Positions 1 to 9,027 are shown, counted from the first letter of the stretch. The stretch: 64,000 bases of DNA from Pontibacter virosus (GCF_003096355.1 NZ_QEKI01000001.1:62001-126000), one strand, 5' to 3'. Translations and numbers: made by a program. Notes: generated by a model from the sequence alone, not told the origin.

Positions 1-2
1 AT

Positions 3-905
3 GTTTCTGTTATTAAGCTTGAGGACAATCAGATTACGGAAACAGTAGCACTTAAAGATGCTCTCGCACCCCACCATATTTCCTTGAGCCCTGATAAAAG
101 CTTATTGGCAGTAGCTATTACCTCAACTGACCTAAGTGGTGGGCATGGCGGAGCACATGGAAATGGTTCCAGCTTTAAAGTCACTATCTTAGACGCTGTG
201 ACTGGCTTAACTAAGAAAACAATAGATCTGCCAAAAATGCCACATAATGCTGCTTTTAATGCCGAGGGTACGGAGCTATGGATTGGGCAGGCAGAAAGCA
301 ATTCGGGTACAGTAGCTGTTTATAGTACATCAGACTGGACGCTTAAAAATACAATCCCTGTAGGAAAGGGCCCTTCAGAGGTGACTTTTTCATCCAATGG
401 TGATTTGGCGTTTGTGGCCAATACCGGGGCAGCAACAGTTTCAGTCATAGATCCTGTTAACAAGCTTGTTAAAAAAACGCTAGGTGTTGGAGAGGATCCT
501 GTGGGCGCCTGGCCTGCAACGAACGGAAAGATGTATGTCGACAACGAAACATCACAAACTGTTAGCGTAATAGATGTGGCAACGGAGTCTGTTACTGAGA
601 CGCTTGCACTTGGTTTTAAACCAGGTTATGTTGCTTTCCAGGATAAAACAAACGAACTGTGGGTAAGCGACGCAACAAACGGCAAGGTTATCATATATCA
701 ACAAGATGGAGCTACCTGGGCTAAAAAGGCCGAAGTGCTGACAGGAAATGATGCCCATGCCATTGCTTTCAATGCCGAAAGAAGCTTGGCCTATATTACG
801 AATCAGGGAGCCAACACCGTGACAGTATTGGATGCAACAACGTTTGGGAAGATAAAAGAACTGTCTGTGGGCAGAATGCCGAATGGCATAGTCATAAGGC
901 AGTAA
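3..905 (+). CDS. YVTN-type beta-propeller protein (5' end outside window)
   Basis: The frame is open from base 3 to the stop at 903-905, so about 300 residues of a gene that begins before the window are visible. The sequence is made of about 40-residue repeats with the YVTN/lactonase-like pattern, for example AFVANTGAATVSVID and AYITNQGANTVTVLD, ending in GRMPNGIVI. Such repeats fold into a seven-bladed propeller, usually exported, used for binding rather than a single known reaction. A TTG at 84 could be read as a start, but the repeat pattern continues upstream of it, so truncation by the window edge is more likely. It sits before a His-rich membrane-associated protein and a metal-type regulator. 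A metal or redox-cofactor role is only inferred from context. Confidence 0.8.
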   Translation, partial: VSVIKLEDNQITETVALKDALAPHHISLSPDKSLLAVAITSTDLSGGHGGAHGNGSSFKVTILDAVTGLTKKTIDLPKMPHNAAFNAEGTELWIGQAESNSGTVAVYSTSDWTLKNTIPVGKGPSEVTFSSNGDLAFVANTGAATVSVIDPVNKLVKKTLGVGEDPVGAWPATNGKMYVDNETSQTVSVIDVATESVTETLALGFKPGYVAFQDKTNELWVSDATNGKVIIYQQDGATWAKKAEVLTGNDAHAIAFNAERSLAYITNQGANTVTVLDATTFGKIKELSVGRMPNGIVIRQ

Positions 906-1060
906 TTTTTAAATAACCAATCCACTAAGTCTGGCAAATAAGGCACTTGGCATAGGGGCAGGTTTTTCTTATCCTTATGTACATCCAGAGTTTGGTGTAT
1001 TTTTACTACATTTACCTATTTCGTATTGGTTGGCCTCTAACCGAAATGCTTGTTAGCTTA

Positions 1061-1528
1061 ATGAAAAAAACCACGTGTAACAAGACTGTTAACTTTGCGG
1101 GGCTGCTTTTACTGGCAGTCTTCGTAAACCTGTACCTTGTTCAGCTGGTTTGTAATCTGCCGCACCTGGTAGAGCGCCTGCAGCCTACAATTCAAAGCCA
1201 ACATCACGCAGGGCATAGTGATCATCATCACGGGACAGAGAGTGGGACCTCTACTAGCGGGCATCACCATGGCGAAGAACAGCATGATTCTTCGCCCGAA
1301 GATGGCGGCTGTTGTTCGGAGTTCGCTTATGCTCCTTTGTTTAAAAGCTCTCCTTCCGTGGAGTTGTCCTCACTTGTAAAAGAACAACTCAACTTCATGG
1401 GTAGCCTGTACCAGGCTGTACTGTGGTTTTTGCACAAAGTTCTAATCCTAGCGGTGTCGCAAGCGCCGCCCGACGTCCCTCCGAAAATACCGGATATCAG
1501 AATATTCCTGTGCTCTCTTACAATTTGA
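1061..1528 (+). CDS. Small His/Cys-rich membrane-anchored protein (HYC_CC_PP-like)
   Basis: About 155 residues from the ATG at 1061; an ATG at 977 is in frame but would add a poor leader before a good signal/anchor segment (AGLLLLAVFVNLYLVQLV). After the hydrophobic segment comes a stretch rich in His, including HAGHSDHHHG and SGHHHGEEQH, then a GGCC pair and a Pro-rich end (PPDVPPKIPDIRIFL). The order histidines, CC pair and PP tail resembles a small Bacteroidota family called HYC_CC_PP, whose function is unknown. The His clusters and position beside a CxxC-containing regulator suggest periplasmic metal binding, which is inference. The family match is from pattern recognition only. Confidence 0.6.
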   Translation: MKKTTCNKTVNFAGLLLLAVFVNLYLVQLVCNLPHLVERLQPTIQSQHHAGHSDHHHGTESGTSTSGHHHGEEQHDSSPEDGGCCSEFAYAPLFKSSPSVELSSLVKEQLNFMGSLYQAVLWFLHKVLILAVSQAPPDVPPKIPDIRIFLCSLTI

Positions 1529-1721
1529 TACACAAACCTGCTCCTGCCTGCCCCCGGGAAAGCTATGCCCTTTCAGGAGCAGTGTAGTTAACATTGTGCC
1601 CCTGCCCTGCATTAATTTCCAAGTATTCAGGTAGGCATAGTGCAAGCTTAAAAGTTTATGTGTCATATTAGGCGGTTTCATACTCATAAAGTACAAATCG
1701 CCATAATTCTATTTGTAAAAA

Positions 1722-2309
1722 ATGAGCACAGAGAGCCCGCATCAAAGGGTGCTTCATATTAAAAACATGGTGTGCCCTCGCTGCATCATGGTAGTGCGCG
1801 AGGAACTTGAAAAACTGGGCCTGCATGTACTGGAGGTAAAGCTAGGTACGGCTGTTGTAGTTGAAAGCGACGAAGTAGACGAAACAGCTATAAATGCAGC
1901 CATGACAAGCAAAGGTTTTGAGCTGCTACACGATAAGCTAGAAGAGCTTGTAGAAAGTATTAAAGTAGCTGTCTTAAACTTAATCTACAGCGACGAGATC
2001 TCATCCCTTGCTACTAATTTGTCTACATATCTGGCTGAGAAATTAGGGAAGGATTATTCTACAATCAGCACCGCTTTCAAAGCATCTGAAGGAATAGCCT
2101 TAAACAGATACATTGTGCTACAGAAAGTGGAGCGCGTCAAAGAGCTGCTTACTTACAATGAACTTCCTCTCAGCGCGATTGCGACCAAACTAGGATATAA
2201 GAGTCTGCAACATTTGTCAAGGCAGTTCAAGGAGGTCACAGGTACAACCCTTAACAAATACAAGAACCAAGGTGGTGCAGACCGCCACCCCATCGATAAC
2301 CTATACTAA
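1722..2309 (+). CDS. AraC-family regulator with N-terminal HMA-like CxxC domain
   Basis: 195 residues. Residues 1-70 resemble a heavy-metal-associated (HMA) ferredoxin-like fold with the metal motif M16-V-C18-P-R-C21. Residues about 85-185 form an AraC-type DNA-binding domain: the stretch LPLSAIATKLGYKSLQHLSR followed by FKEVTGTTLNKY is the typical second helix-turn-helix. There is no sugar-binding cupin, so the CxxC domain is probably the sensor, most simply for Cu(I) or a similar soft metal ion (inferred). The gene lies between the His-rich protein at 1061 and the DUF2231 gene at 2498, all on the plus strand, and is the only recognisable transcription regulator in the metal region. It is therefore the best candidate for control of the island's copper genes. 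Confidence 0.85.
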   Translation: MSTESPHQRVLHIKNMVCPRCIMVVREELEKLGLHVLEVKLGTAVVVESDEVDETAINAAMTSKGFELLHDKLEELVESIKVAVLNLIYSDEISSLATNLSTYLAEKLGKDYSTISTAFKASEGIALNRYIVLQKVERVKELLTYNELPLSAIATKLGYKSLQHLSRQFKEVTGTTLNKYKNQGGADRHPIDNLY

Positions 2310-2497
2310 ACTGGTTGTATTCCATTGATACATAATTATGCTCCAGAATCCTATAAAGCCTCTTTAATTGCGCATGCCTTTAAAGATTTGTTGCTCACAC
2401 AATGCAGGCAGCAGGGTTTAAGAGTAGATGTAGTAGTTAGGTGTCGTGGAAATGTACCAGTCCATTACTGTATAACCCTTAACTAATATTTTATAAA

Positions 2498-3205
2498 ATG
2501 AAAAACACCTATTTACTAACTCTATTGATGTTGATTTTCTGTGTTGCTACAGTAAGAATCTCCTATGCACACGGTGGCGAGAAGCACGAAAAGAAAAAAA
2601 CTGAAACCACTGTAGTAAAGGCAGAAACTGCTGATACAGCTCAAGTACCTCAAACAGCACAAGATACCGCCAAGGCACAACCACATGCACCAGCTGCAAC
2701 CGAGCATACGGAGGCACATGAGCATACCCCCAGCGAAGTGCATGCCTCGCTCAGTGATTTTCCGAACACACACCCGCTGATCGTGCATTTCCCTATCATG
2801 CTGCTGATGGTAGCTGCAGCTGTGCTGCTTGTCAACATCCGATTCCTGAGTAAAGAGCTGAATTGGGTTGCCACCGTTGCTACCTTGATAGGGTTTGGCA
2901 CTGCTTATCTGGCTGCTAATTATAACCACCCCCACACAAGCGGGCTGACAGCACATGCCCAGCTGGTGCTGGACCAGCACGACCTGTATGCTGAGTGGAC
3001 TGTGTACTTGGGTGCTGTCGGTGTGGTGGTGCAGTTACTGAGCCACTTCCTTTTTAAGGGTAAACGCTGGAGTGTGGCCGTGGCTGCACTTGTTTTAACT
3101 GGTTCGGCGTATGCGGTATCTATGGCAGGGCATTATGGCGCGCAGCTTGTGCACATAGAAGGCGTAGGCCCACAAGGCAAGTACCTGGAAGAGCATCACC
3201 ATTAG
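2498..3205 (+). CDS. DUF2231 membrane protein with His-rich periplasmic segment
   Basis: 235 residues. An N-terminal signal sequence (TLLMLIFCVATVRISYAHG) is followed by about 70 low-complexity residues rich in His, Glu, Thr and Ala (HGGEKHEKKK, ATEHTEAHEH). Then comes the DUF2231 signature HPLIVHFPIMLLMV and three or four membrane helices up to about residue 220, with a His-rich tail EEHHH. DUF2231 proteins are inner-membrane proteins of unsettled function; their conserved histidines have led to suggestions of heme or metal binding. The abundant histidines and the neighbours argue for a metal-handling role here, but this is inference. A rho-independent terminator follows at 3248-3298, so transcription probably ends with this gene. 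Confidence 0.8.
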   Translation: MKNTYLLTLLMLIFCVATVRISYAHGGEKHEKKKTETTVVKAETADTAQVPQTAQDTAKAQPHAPAATEHTEAHEHTPSEVHASLSDFPNTHPLIVHFPIMLLMVAAAVLLVNIRFLSKELNWVATVATLIGFGTAYLAANYNHPHTSGLTAHAQLVLDQHDLYAEWTVYLGAVGVVVQLLSHFLFKGKRWSVAVAALVLTGSAYAVSMAGHYGAQLVHIEGVGPQGKYLEEHHH

Positions 3206-3247
3206 TATGCCGCCCTAGAAAGTGAGTAGCTTACTCTGCAACATAAA

Positions 3248-3298
3248 CAAGAGGTTTCTTAATAATGCTTGAAAGCTTTAAGAAGCCTCTTGCTTTTT
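3248..3298 (+). terminator. Rho-independent terminator after the DUF2231 gene
   Basis: A 15-bp stem, 3248-3262 pairing with 3278-3292 (one G-T pair), is followed by a run of five T at 3294-3298. It lies 43 bases after the stop codon of the gene at 2498-3205, on the same strand. Confidence 0.85.
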
Positions 3299-3780
3299 GA
3301 CACGTATTGACAGTAGCAGGTAGGACTTAAGGTGAATGTTTGCAGTACCATGTACTCTGCTTCTATAAAGACGCATAAACGATTTGCTCTTTTACCAAGG
3401 TGTGCTAAGGAAATTAAGGGTCCTACTCAAAACAGTCACCTAAGTTATTTACTTAATAAATTAGCGCAAGAAGCATACTTGATCCTTATACTATTAGGCA
3501 CAGTTTCATTAGCATGCACAGATTGTAATAACAGGGGATTTTCAGGTGCATACCGATAAGGAGAATGAAGCAGGTTTCCGCTTTAGGTTCAACCGTTTCT
3601 TTTCGTTAAGTACCAGCTATGACAGCAATTACAAAGAGGTGCTGGTTTAACTTGTCATTATTAGTAAAAAATTGTAAATGTTTAATAAGAACATTATAAA
3701 TTTTATATACTGCTATTATTAATTTAGTATCTAGCTTTTTATAATTTCAGTTAACTCAATAAGTCTTTGTAGTTGTTTCC
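3299..3780. other. Gene-poor gap, AT-rich
   Basis: Between the terminator and the nuclease gene at 3781 I see no intact gene. A short open frame at 3332-3559 has no recognisable domain and no coding character. The only coding-like material is the possible gene remnant at 3537-3650. The last 120 bases are very AT-rich, which fits a promoter for the gene at 3781, but no convincing promoter boxes stand out. Confidence 0.5.
3537..3650 (+). pseudogene. Possible 3' remnant of an outer-membrane-type protein gene
   Basis: In the frame ending with TAA at 3648-3650 the bases from about 3537 read as a coding-like peptide: FQVHTDKENEAGFRFRFN, then RFFSLSTSYDSN and a final KEVLV. Alternation of aromatic, charged and small residues resembles the last strands of an outer-membrane barrel or a TamB-like tail. 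No start codon or upstream coding sequence in this frame is convincing, so if real it is a truncated remnant. Weak call, based on amino-acid pattern only. Confidence 0.3.
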
Positions 3781-5055
3781 ATGTATCAAGAAAAAATCGC
3801 CTCAGAAGAGACCCTCTTACAGCTTGTCAACCGCTATAAAACAGACGCAGAATCTGTCTATAACACGTGGTTTATCAACAACGATGACAGATTAAAAGCT
3901 TTCAGGACCATACGCCGGGGCGTCCACCAGGTAATTGCCGACATCAAGGCTGGCACCTTCGGGAACGATTTCAAAGGCTCTTCGCTTGAGTTTGTCTTGA
4001 GCTGCATTGCCGAGCAAAAACAGGTCTTTGTAGGGATTGCCCATCCTTTTTATTGGAAACCAAAGCTGAGAATACCTGATATTTATGAAAATGAGGCTAA
4101 CAAAAGGGCTTTTGGCCAATTCTTGCAAGCTTGTCTAACTGCAACAAAAGAAGAACAGCTTTTACGCGAAATAATCTTACTTGACCAGAAGAAGATTAAA
4201 GGGCTCGGGCCTGCTGTAGCAAGCATCCTTTATTTCCTGCATCCTACTCTCATACCTCCTTTTAACACTGCCATTGTCAATGGTTTCAATAAACTGTTTG
4301 GAGAGAATATCAAGCTTGGTTCCTGGAAAGAGTATCTCCGCATGCGAGAGCTTATCCTGCAAGTCAATAATAAGTTCCGACCTCACCTGTCTACTGATCT
4401 GGGAGCTATCGGGGGATTGTTATTTGATATTGGGGATATGAAAATACTTGCCACTGGGCAGCAGGCTATAGCAACAGAAGATATACTAAAGATAGAGCGG
4501 CAGCTCGCCAAAAGGCATAAGGAAGTGATGGATGAACAGCTGGAGGACAATCTTCACACCGAGATGCAGTATCATCTACTGAAAGTTGGGAGAGCCCTTG
4601 GCTATGATGTGTCATGCGCAAGCAATGACAAGAGCAAAAAGTTTCAGGATGATGCCTTTTCGTTCCTTTGCATGGGTACTATACCTGATTTGGGTATAGA
4701 TAAAGAGACACAGACTACAATCGGGCTGATTGACGTGCTTTGGTTTGAAAAGCACACAAATAAAGTTGCGGCTGCCTTTGAGGTGGAAAAAAGCACGTCG
4801 ATTTACTCGGGTATACTGAGGCTAACAGATTTGCACTATAGCCTCGGACACCACGTTACATCCCTTTACCTGATTGTGCCTGATAATCGGGAGAAAGAAG
4901 TTCGTTTACAACTCAGCAGGCCTTCCATTAGGAGCAGCTCTGCCTCATTCCACTACATCCTCTTCTCTGAGTTAAGGACACATTGCGATGCTATTTGTAA
5001 GTTTGGAGTAGACAAAGGGAGCCTGGTAAAGATTGCCTCCTCACTTGATTTTTAA
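3781..5055 (+). CDS. Solitary restriction-like nuclease (PD-(D/E)XK type) with HhH-like N-terminal part
   Basis: 424 residues. The C-terminal third contains D318 in LIDVLWFE and, after a beta-strand, E334-V-E336-K337 in AAFEVEKSTSIYSG, the layout of a PD-(D/E)XK nuclease core (with EVE in place of the usual ExK). It continues with a strand LYLIVPDNREKEV typical of restriction-type endonucleases. Residues about 136-170 read KIKGLGPAVASILYFLHP and PPFNTAIVNGF, resembling the helix-hairpin-helix and following loop of DNA glycosylases, which suggests a DNA-binding module. No methyltransferase gene flanks it. It may be a modification-dependent or solitary defence nuclease carried by the island, or a repair nuclease. 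The fold is fairly clear to me, the target is unknown. Confidence 0.65.
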   Translation: MYQEKIASEETLLQLVNRYKTDAESVYNTWFINNDDRLKAFRTIRRGVHQVIADIKAGTFGNDFKGSSLEFVLSCIAEQKQVFVGIAHPFYWKPKLRIPDIYENEANKRAFGQFLQACLTATKEEQLLREIILLDQKKIKGLGPAVASILYFLHPTLIPPFNTAIVNGFNKLFGENIKLGSWKEYLRMRELILQVNNKFRPHLSTDLGAIGGLLFDIGDMKILATGQQAIATEDILKIERQLAKRHKEVMDEQLEDNLHTEMQYHLLKVGRALGYDVSCASNDKSKKFQDDAFSFLCMGTIPDLGIDKETQTTIGLIDVLWFEKHTNKVAAAFEVEKSTSIYSGILRLTDLHYSLGHHVTSLYLIVPDNREKEVRLQLSRPSIRSSSASFHYILFSELRTHCDAICKFGVDKGSLVKIASSLDF

Positions 5056-5150
5056 CTTGGTGAACTGACACTGCACTGCAGTTACTACAAACACATTAGT
5101 GGCAGCATGTATGACAACAACTTTTTATTCTTCTAAACCTTAATATTTTA

Positions 5151-5624
5151 ATGATGAGAAAAAATACTTTTACCCTACTTCTGGCATTTGTAATGCTGCT
5201 CTTTATTAAACAATCATTTGCCCAGGCTACAGGCAATCCTGAATCTGAACAGGTAAAAAAAGTGCTAAGCTCTTACAAAGCAGCTATTGAGGCCTTGGAC
5301 GTCTCTAACACTACCCATCTCTTCGCAAAGGACTCTAAAGTATTTGAATCAGGCGGCGTAGAGGGGACCTATTCGCACTACCTGGACCACCACTTAGGAC
5401 CTGAACTTAAAGTGTTCAAGTCTTTTAACTACAGTGACTACAAGGTAGATGTGCAAGTAGATGGGCTTTACGCTTTTGCAACGGAGACTTACATCTATAC
5501 TATAGTGTTGGCAAAAGACGGTAGTACCATTAAAAAGAAAGGGGTGGCTACCTCTACGTTAAAAAATAACAATGGAAAATGGGAGATTGTAAGCTTACAC
5601 AGCTCCTCCAGAAACACAAAATAA
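5151..5624 (+). CDS. Exported SnoaL/NTF2-like protein
   Basis: 157 residues, starting at ATGATG (5151). A signal peptide of about 24 residues (LLLAFVMLLFIKQSFAQA) precedes a small alpha+beta domain of the nuclear-transport-factor-2 / DUF4440 kind: helix SEQVKKVLSSYKAAIEALD, then HLFAKDSKVFESGGVEGTY, and strands YAFATETYIYTI and GVATSTLKNNNGKWEIVSLH. These domains form a conical pocket and occur in enzymes and in proteins of unknown role. The conserved end of the form GKWKIVHLHSS is present. It follows the nuclease gene by 95 bases and is closed by a strong terminator at 5784. A metal-linked role is unproven. Confidence 0.75.
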   Translation: MMRKNTFTLLLAFVMLLFIKQSFAQATGNPESEQVKKVLSSYKAAIEALDVSNTTHLFAKDSKVFESGGVEGTYSHYLDHHLGPELKVFKSFNYSDYKVDVQVDGLYAFATETYIYTIVLAKDGSTIKKKGVATSTLKNNNGKWEIVSLHSSSRNTK

Positions 5625-6068
5625 ATTCTAAAGCATTGTTCTAGTTTCCGATATTTAGCTTAAGCAATGCAAGAGGCGCTCAAAGAAGCTAAGTGGTTTG
5701 TCAGAAGTAAATAAAGAAAACTGAGTTTGCACATTTCCGTTACGAACACGAATAGCTCAGATAAGAAAGCAGTCTTCCATTGCGTAAGTCCCTGTCCCAT
5801 AGCAGGGACTTACTTTTTTATCCATACCAGGAGCAAGTTTGATGAATCAGCCAGCTGAGTAACCGGTTTGGACAATTGACTTGAAGAAACTGCATCTGTG
5901 GAAAGGAGCTGCTTATTGTGATATATGTGGGCCTGCTGCTTTGTCACCCAAAATTAAGAAATTGAGCAACAGAACAGCATCTTGAAAACGGAGTGTTACC
6001 AATATGAGTATAAATAGAAATGCAAGCCTTGACTGCGCATTCTCATTCAATAATAGCCACGAATCGTT
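5625..6068. other. Intergenic region before the copper ATPase gene
   Basis: No gene is visible in these 444 bases apart from the terminator at 5784-5819. The segment 5820-6068 should hold the promoter of the copper ATPase gene at 6069. I could not assign promoter boxes or an operator with confidence. Confidence 0.5.
5784..5819 (+). terminator. Rho-independent terminator
   Basis: A perfect 11-bp stem (5784-5794 with 5803-5813), an 8-base loop and a run of six T directly after the stem. It closes the transcription unit of the exported NTF2-like gene at 5151-5624. Confidence 0.9.
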
Positions 6069-8213
6069 ATGAACCTCGACCCTCACTCTAATCAGAATAA
6101 TAGGCAGAGACACCACCATCACTCGCACCACGGGACACCTCAACGCCAGGAGGCCATGCAGCAAAAAGACCAGATAACGGAACGGCTGGAGGAGAAGACG
6201 CTGCACGGGCACGAGCACGCCATGCACGAAGACACCACCGGTCATCCACCGCACGGGGAGCACGGCCACGACCATCATCGCATGATGATCGCTGATTTTC
6301 GTAAAAGATTCTGGATATCGCTGGTGTTGTCTATCCCTGTGATCCTCCTGAGCCACATGGTGCAAAACATTCTGGGATATTCATTGCAGGTGCCGTATAG
6401 CCTACACATTTCTTTCATTCTTTCTTCCATCATCTACTTCTACGGCGGCTGGCCTTTCCTGACGGGGCTGGCCGAAGAAGTAAAGAAAAGCTCCCCGGGG
6501 ATGATGACCCTAATCGGCGTCGCCATCACAGTAGCTTACCTCTACAGTACTGCCATTGTGTTTGGGCTGGAGGGCATGGACTTCTTCTGGGAACTGGCCA
6601 CGCTGATCGTGATCATGTTGCTAGGGCACTGGATCGAGATGCGCTCGGTGCTCGGCGCCTCTAAGGCATTGGAGTTGCTGGTAAGCATGATGCCTGCCGA
6701 CGCCATGCTCATCAGGGATGGGGAAACCGTGCAGGTGCGGATCGAGGAGTTGCAGAAAGGCGACCTGATCCTGGTGAAGCCCGGCGAAAAGGTACCAGCC
6801 GATGGCGTGGTGGAAGACGGCGAAAGCTACCTCAACGAGAGTATGCTCACCGGCGAGAGCAAGCCGGTAAAAAAGAACAACAACGCCAAAGTGATCGGTG
6901 GATCCATTAACGGTAACGGGGCGCTACGGGTGCGGGTGGAATACACCGGCAAGGAAAGCTACCTCAACAAGGTGATTAAGCTGGTGCAGGACGCGCAGAA
7001 GACCAAATCGGAGACGCAGCGCTTGGCCGACCGCGCGGCCAAATGGCTCACCTACATTGCCCTCTTCGCCGGCTTTGGTACCCTGGCGGTTTGGCTGCTG
7101 CTGGGTCAGGAGTTTGCCTTTGCCCTAGAACGAATGGTAACGGTGATGGTGATCTCCTGTCCGCATGCGCTGGGGCTGGCGGTGCCTTTGGTCGTGGCGA
7201 TCTCCACGGCTGTCTCGGCCAACAACGGCCTGCTCATCCGCAACCGCACAGCATTCGAGAACTCCCGCCTCATCACCACCATCATCTTCGACAAGACCGG
7301 CACCCTCACCCAAGGCTCCCACGAGATAGCCTCGGTGGTCACATTCGACAAAGCTGTAGACAAGCAGGAAATGTTACGCTTAGCGGCTGGCGTGGAGCAG
7401 AACTCCGAGCACTTCATCTCGCAGAGCATACTCCGGAGAGTGAAAGAAGAAGGTATAGCGGTGCCTCCTTCCCAATCATTCAATTACCTGCCTGGCAAAG
7501 GACTCGAAGGTATGGTGGAGGGCAAAGATGTGAAAGTAGTGGGGCCCAACTACATCAAAGAATTTAACATACAAGTACCTTCAAGTGAGGCCGAAGAAGG
7601 CGTGGAAACGGTAGTCTATACCTTGGTTGACGGCCAGCCGGTGGGTTATATCACCATGCGCGACCAGATCCGCGAGGAGTCTGCCGAAGCCATACGGGTG
7701 CTGAAAGAGAACGGCATTAAAAACCTGCTGCTGACCGGCGACAACGAGCGGGTAGCCAAAAGTGTCAGCGACAAGCTGCAGATGGACGGCTACCTGGCCA
7801 ACGTACTGCCGCACCAGAAACAGGAAAAAGTAAAAGAGCTGCAGGACAAGGGCGAGTTTGTGGCCATGACGGGCGACGGTGTGAACGATGCCCCTGCCCT
7901 GGCCCAGGCCGATGTTGGGATTGCCGTCGGCTCCGGCACCGATGTGGCCGCCGAGACAGCCGACATCATCCTGGTGAACAGTAACCCGCAGGACATCGCC
8001 TCGCTCATCCTCTTCGGCAAGGCCACCTATCGCAAAATGATCCAGAATCTGATCTGGGCTACCGGCTACAACGTCATCGCGCTGCCCCTGGCTGCAGGTG
8101 TGCTATACCAGCAAGGTATTATGGTTTCACCAGCAGTGGGTGCCGCCCTAATGAGCCTAAGCACGGTGATTGTAGCCATCAACGCGCAGTTACTCAGGAG
8201 ACAGATAAGATAG
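6069..8213 (+). CDS. Copper-exporting P1B-type ATPase, CPH (CopB-like) class
   Basis: 714 residues. An unusually His-rich cytoplasmic N-terminus (residues 1-72, e.g. HHHHSHHG, HPPHGEHGHDHH) replaces the usual HMA domains. The core then has the transmembrane segments and these P-type signatures: TGES at 261-264 (actuator), S-C364-P-H366 in the membrane (ion path), D408-KTGT (phosphorylated Asp), and TGDGVND at 601-607. The CPH motif marks the P1B-3 (CopB) group, which exports Cu(I)/Cu(II), sometimes Ag(I), from the cytoplasm at the cost of ATP. Base composition is richer in G+C than the surrounding island genes. A DUF305 lipoprotein gene follows after 96 bases on the same strand and probably works with it in the periplasm. 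Confidence 0.95.
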   Translation: MNLDPHSNQNNRQRHHHHSHHGTPQRQEAMQQKDQITERLEEKTLHGHEHAMHEDTTGHPPHGEHGHDHHRMMIADFRKRFWISLVLSIPVILLSHMVQNILGYSLQVPYSLHISFILSSIIYFYGGWPFLTGLAEEVKKSSPGMMTLIGVAITVAYLYSTAIVFGLEGMDFFWELATLIVIMLLGHWIEMRSVLGASKALELLVSMMPADAMLIRDGETVQVRIEELQKGDLILVKPGEKVPADGVVEDGESYLNESMLTGESKPVKKNNNAKVIGGSINGNGALRVRVEYTGKESYLNKVIKLVQDAQKTKSETQRLADRAAKWLTYIALFAGFGTLAVWLLLGQEFAFALERMVTVMVISCPHALGLAVPLVVAISTAVSANNGLLIRNRTAFENSRLITTIIFDKTGTLTQGSHEIASVVTFDKAVDKQEMLRLAAGVEQNSEHFISQSILRRVKEEGIAVPPSQSFNYLPGKGLEGMVEGKDVKVVGPNYIKEFNIQVPSSEAEEGVETVVYTLVDGQPVGYITMRDQIREESAEAIRVLKENGIKNLLLTGDNERVAKSVSDKLQMDGYLANVLPHQKQEKVKELQDKGEFVAMTGDGVNDAPALAQADVGIAVGSGTDVAAETADIILVNSNPQDIASLILFGKATYRKMIQNLIWATGYNVIALPLAAGVLYQQGIMVSPAVGAALMSLSTVIVAINAQLLRRQIR

Positions 8214-8309
8214 AATATGTGAGTTAGTGCACACTACCGATTAAAAACAGCCACATTTATTACTTGTTTCTTTCAACAATCAGATGTAAAACAAAATAAA
8301 CTCAGAACT

Positions 8310-9014
8310 ATGGAAAAGATAAATAAGCAATTACCAATAAAAATGCTGTTTATAGGAGTAGTCCTCCTTCTTGCAGCCTGTAGCCAGGAAAGCAAGAGAG
8401 CAGAGACTGCCACAGCTACCGACGCCAAATCAGATACGAGGCTGGGTGAAGATCACACCCAGCACACTATGCAAGGGGGCGAGATGGCGGGCATGATGGC
8501 TCATATGCACCGGAATATGGAGGAAATGCAGGGCATGAGAAGTAAAGTCACAGGCGATCCTGACTATGACTTTGCTCAGATGATGAGCATGCACCACGAG
8601 GGAGCCATTCGCATGGCAGAAGAGGAAATAGCGAATGGCACAGATAGTGAGATGAAGGAAATGGCCCAGAAGACCAAAGAAATGAATCAGGCTGATATAC
8701 AAAAGCTGCAGGACTTTTTAGGAAGACATGCACCTACTGCAGGCGACACCACCACTACTATGCGCATGATGAAGCCGATGAAGTCTATGATGGATGACAT
8801 GCACCAGAACATGGGGCGCATGAATGGTAAGAACACTGACCAACACTTTGCCCAAATGATGATCTACCACCATGAAATGGGCAATGAGATGGCAAGTGAG
8901 TTTCTGAAGATGGGAAAGACTCAGGAAATGAAACAGATGGCTCAGAAAACCATTAACGAACAGGAAAAAGAAATTCAGGAACTAAAGAGTTGGCTGGATC
9001 AGAACAAAGAGTAA
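8310..9014 (+). CDS. DUF305 lipoprotein with two copper-binding-type repeats
   Basis: 234 residues. The leader ends in a lipobox LLLAAC (Cys near residue 24), so the mature protein is lipid-anchored. Two DUF305 units follow: the first holds QMMSMHHEGAIRMAEEE, the second QMMIYHHEMGNEMASE, each a four-helix unit rich in His and Met; between them are Met-rich stretches such as MRMMKPMKSMMDDM. DUF305 proteins, such as CopM of cyanobacteria, bind copper in the periplasm. Placed 96 bases behind the copper ATPase gene, it likely receives exported copper. It differs clearly from the DUF305 proteins encoded at 17673 and 23412, so it is not part of that duplication. Confidence 0.85.
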   Translation: MEKINKQLPIKMLFIGVVLLLAACSQESKRAETATATDAKSDTRLGEDHTQHTMQGGEMAGMMAHMHRNMEEMQGMRSKVTGDPDYDFAQMMSMHHEGAIRMAEEEIANGTDSEMKEMAQKTKEMNQADIQKLQDFLGRHAPTAGDTTTTMRMMKPMKSMMDDMHQNMGRMNGKNTDQHFAQMMIYHHEMGNEMASEFLKMGKTQEMKQMAQKTINEQEKEIQELKSWLDQNKE

Positions 9015-9027
9015 GTTTTGTGGCTTT

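Noticed and set aside
3332-3559. A 75-codon open frame before the nuclease gene
   Set aside because: No domain, no ribosome binding site and irregular composition. A different frame (3537-3650) looks more coding-like in the overlap.
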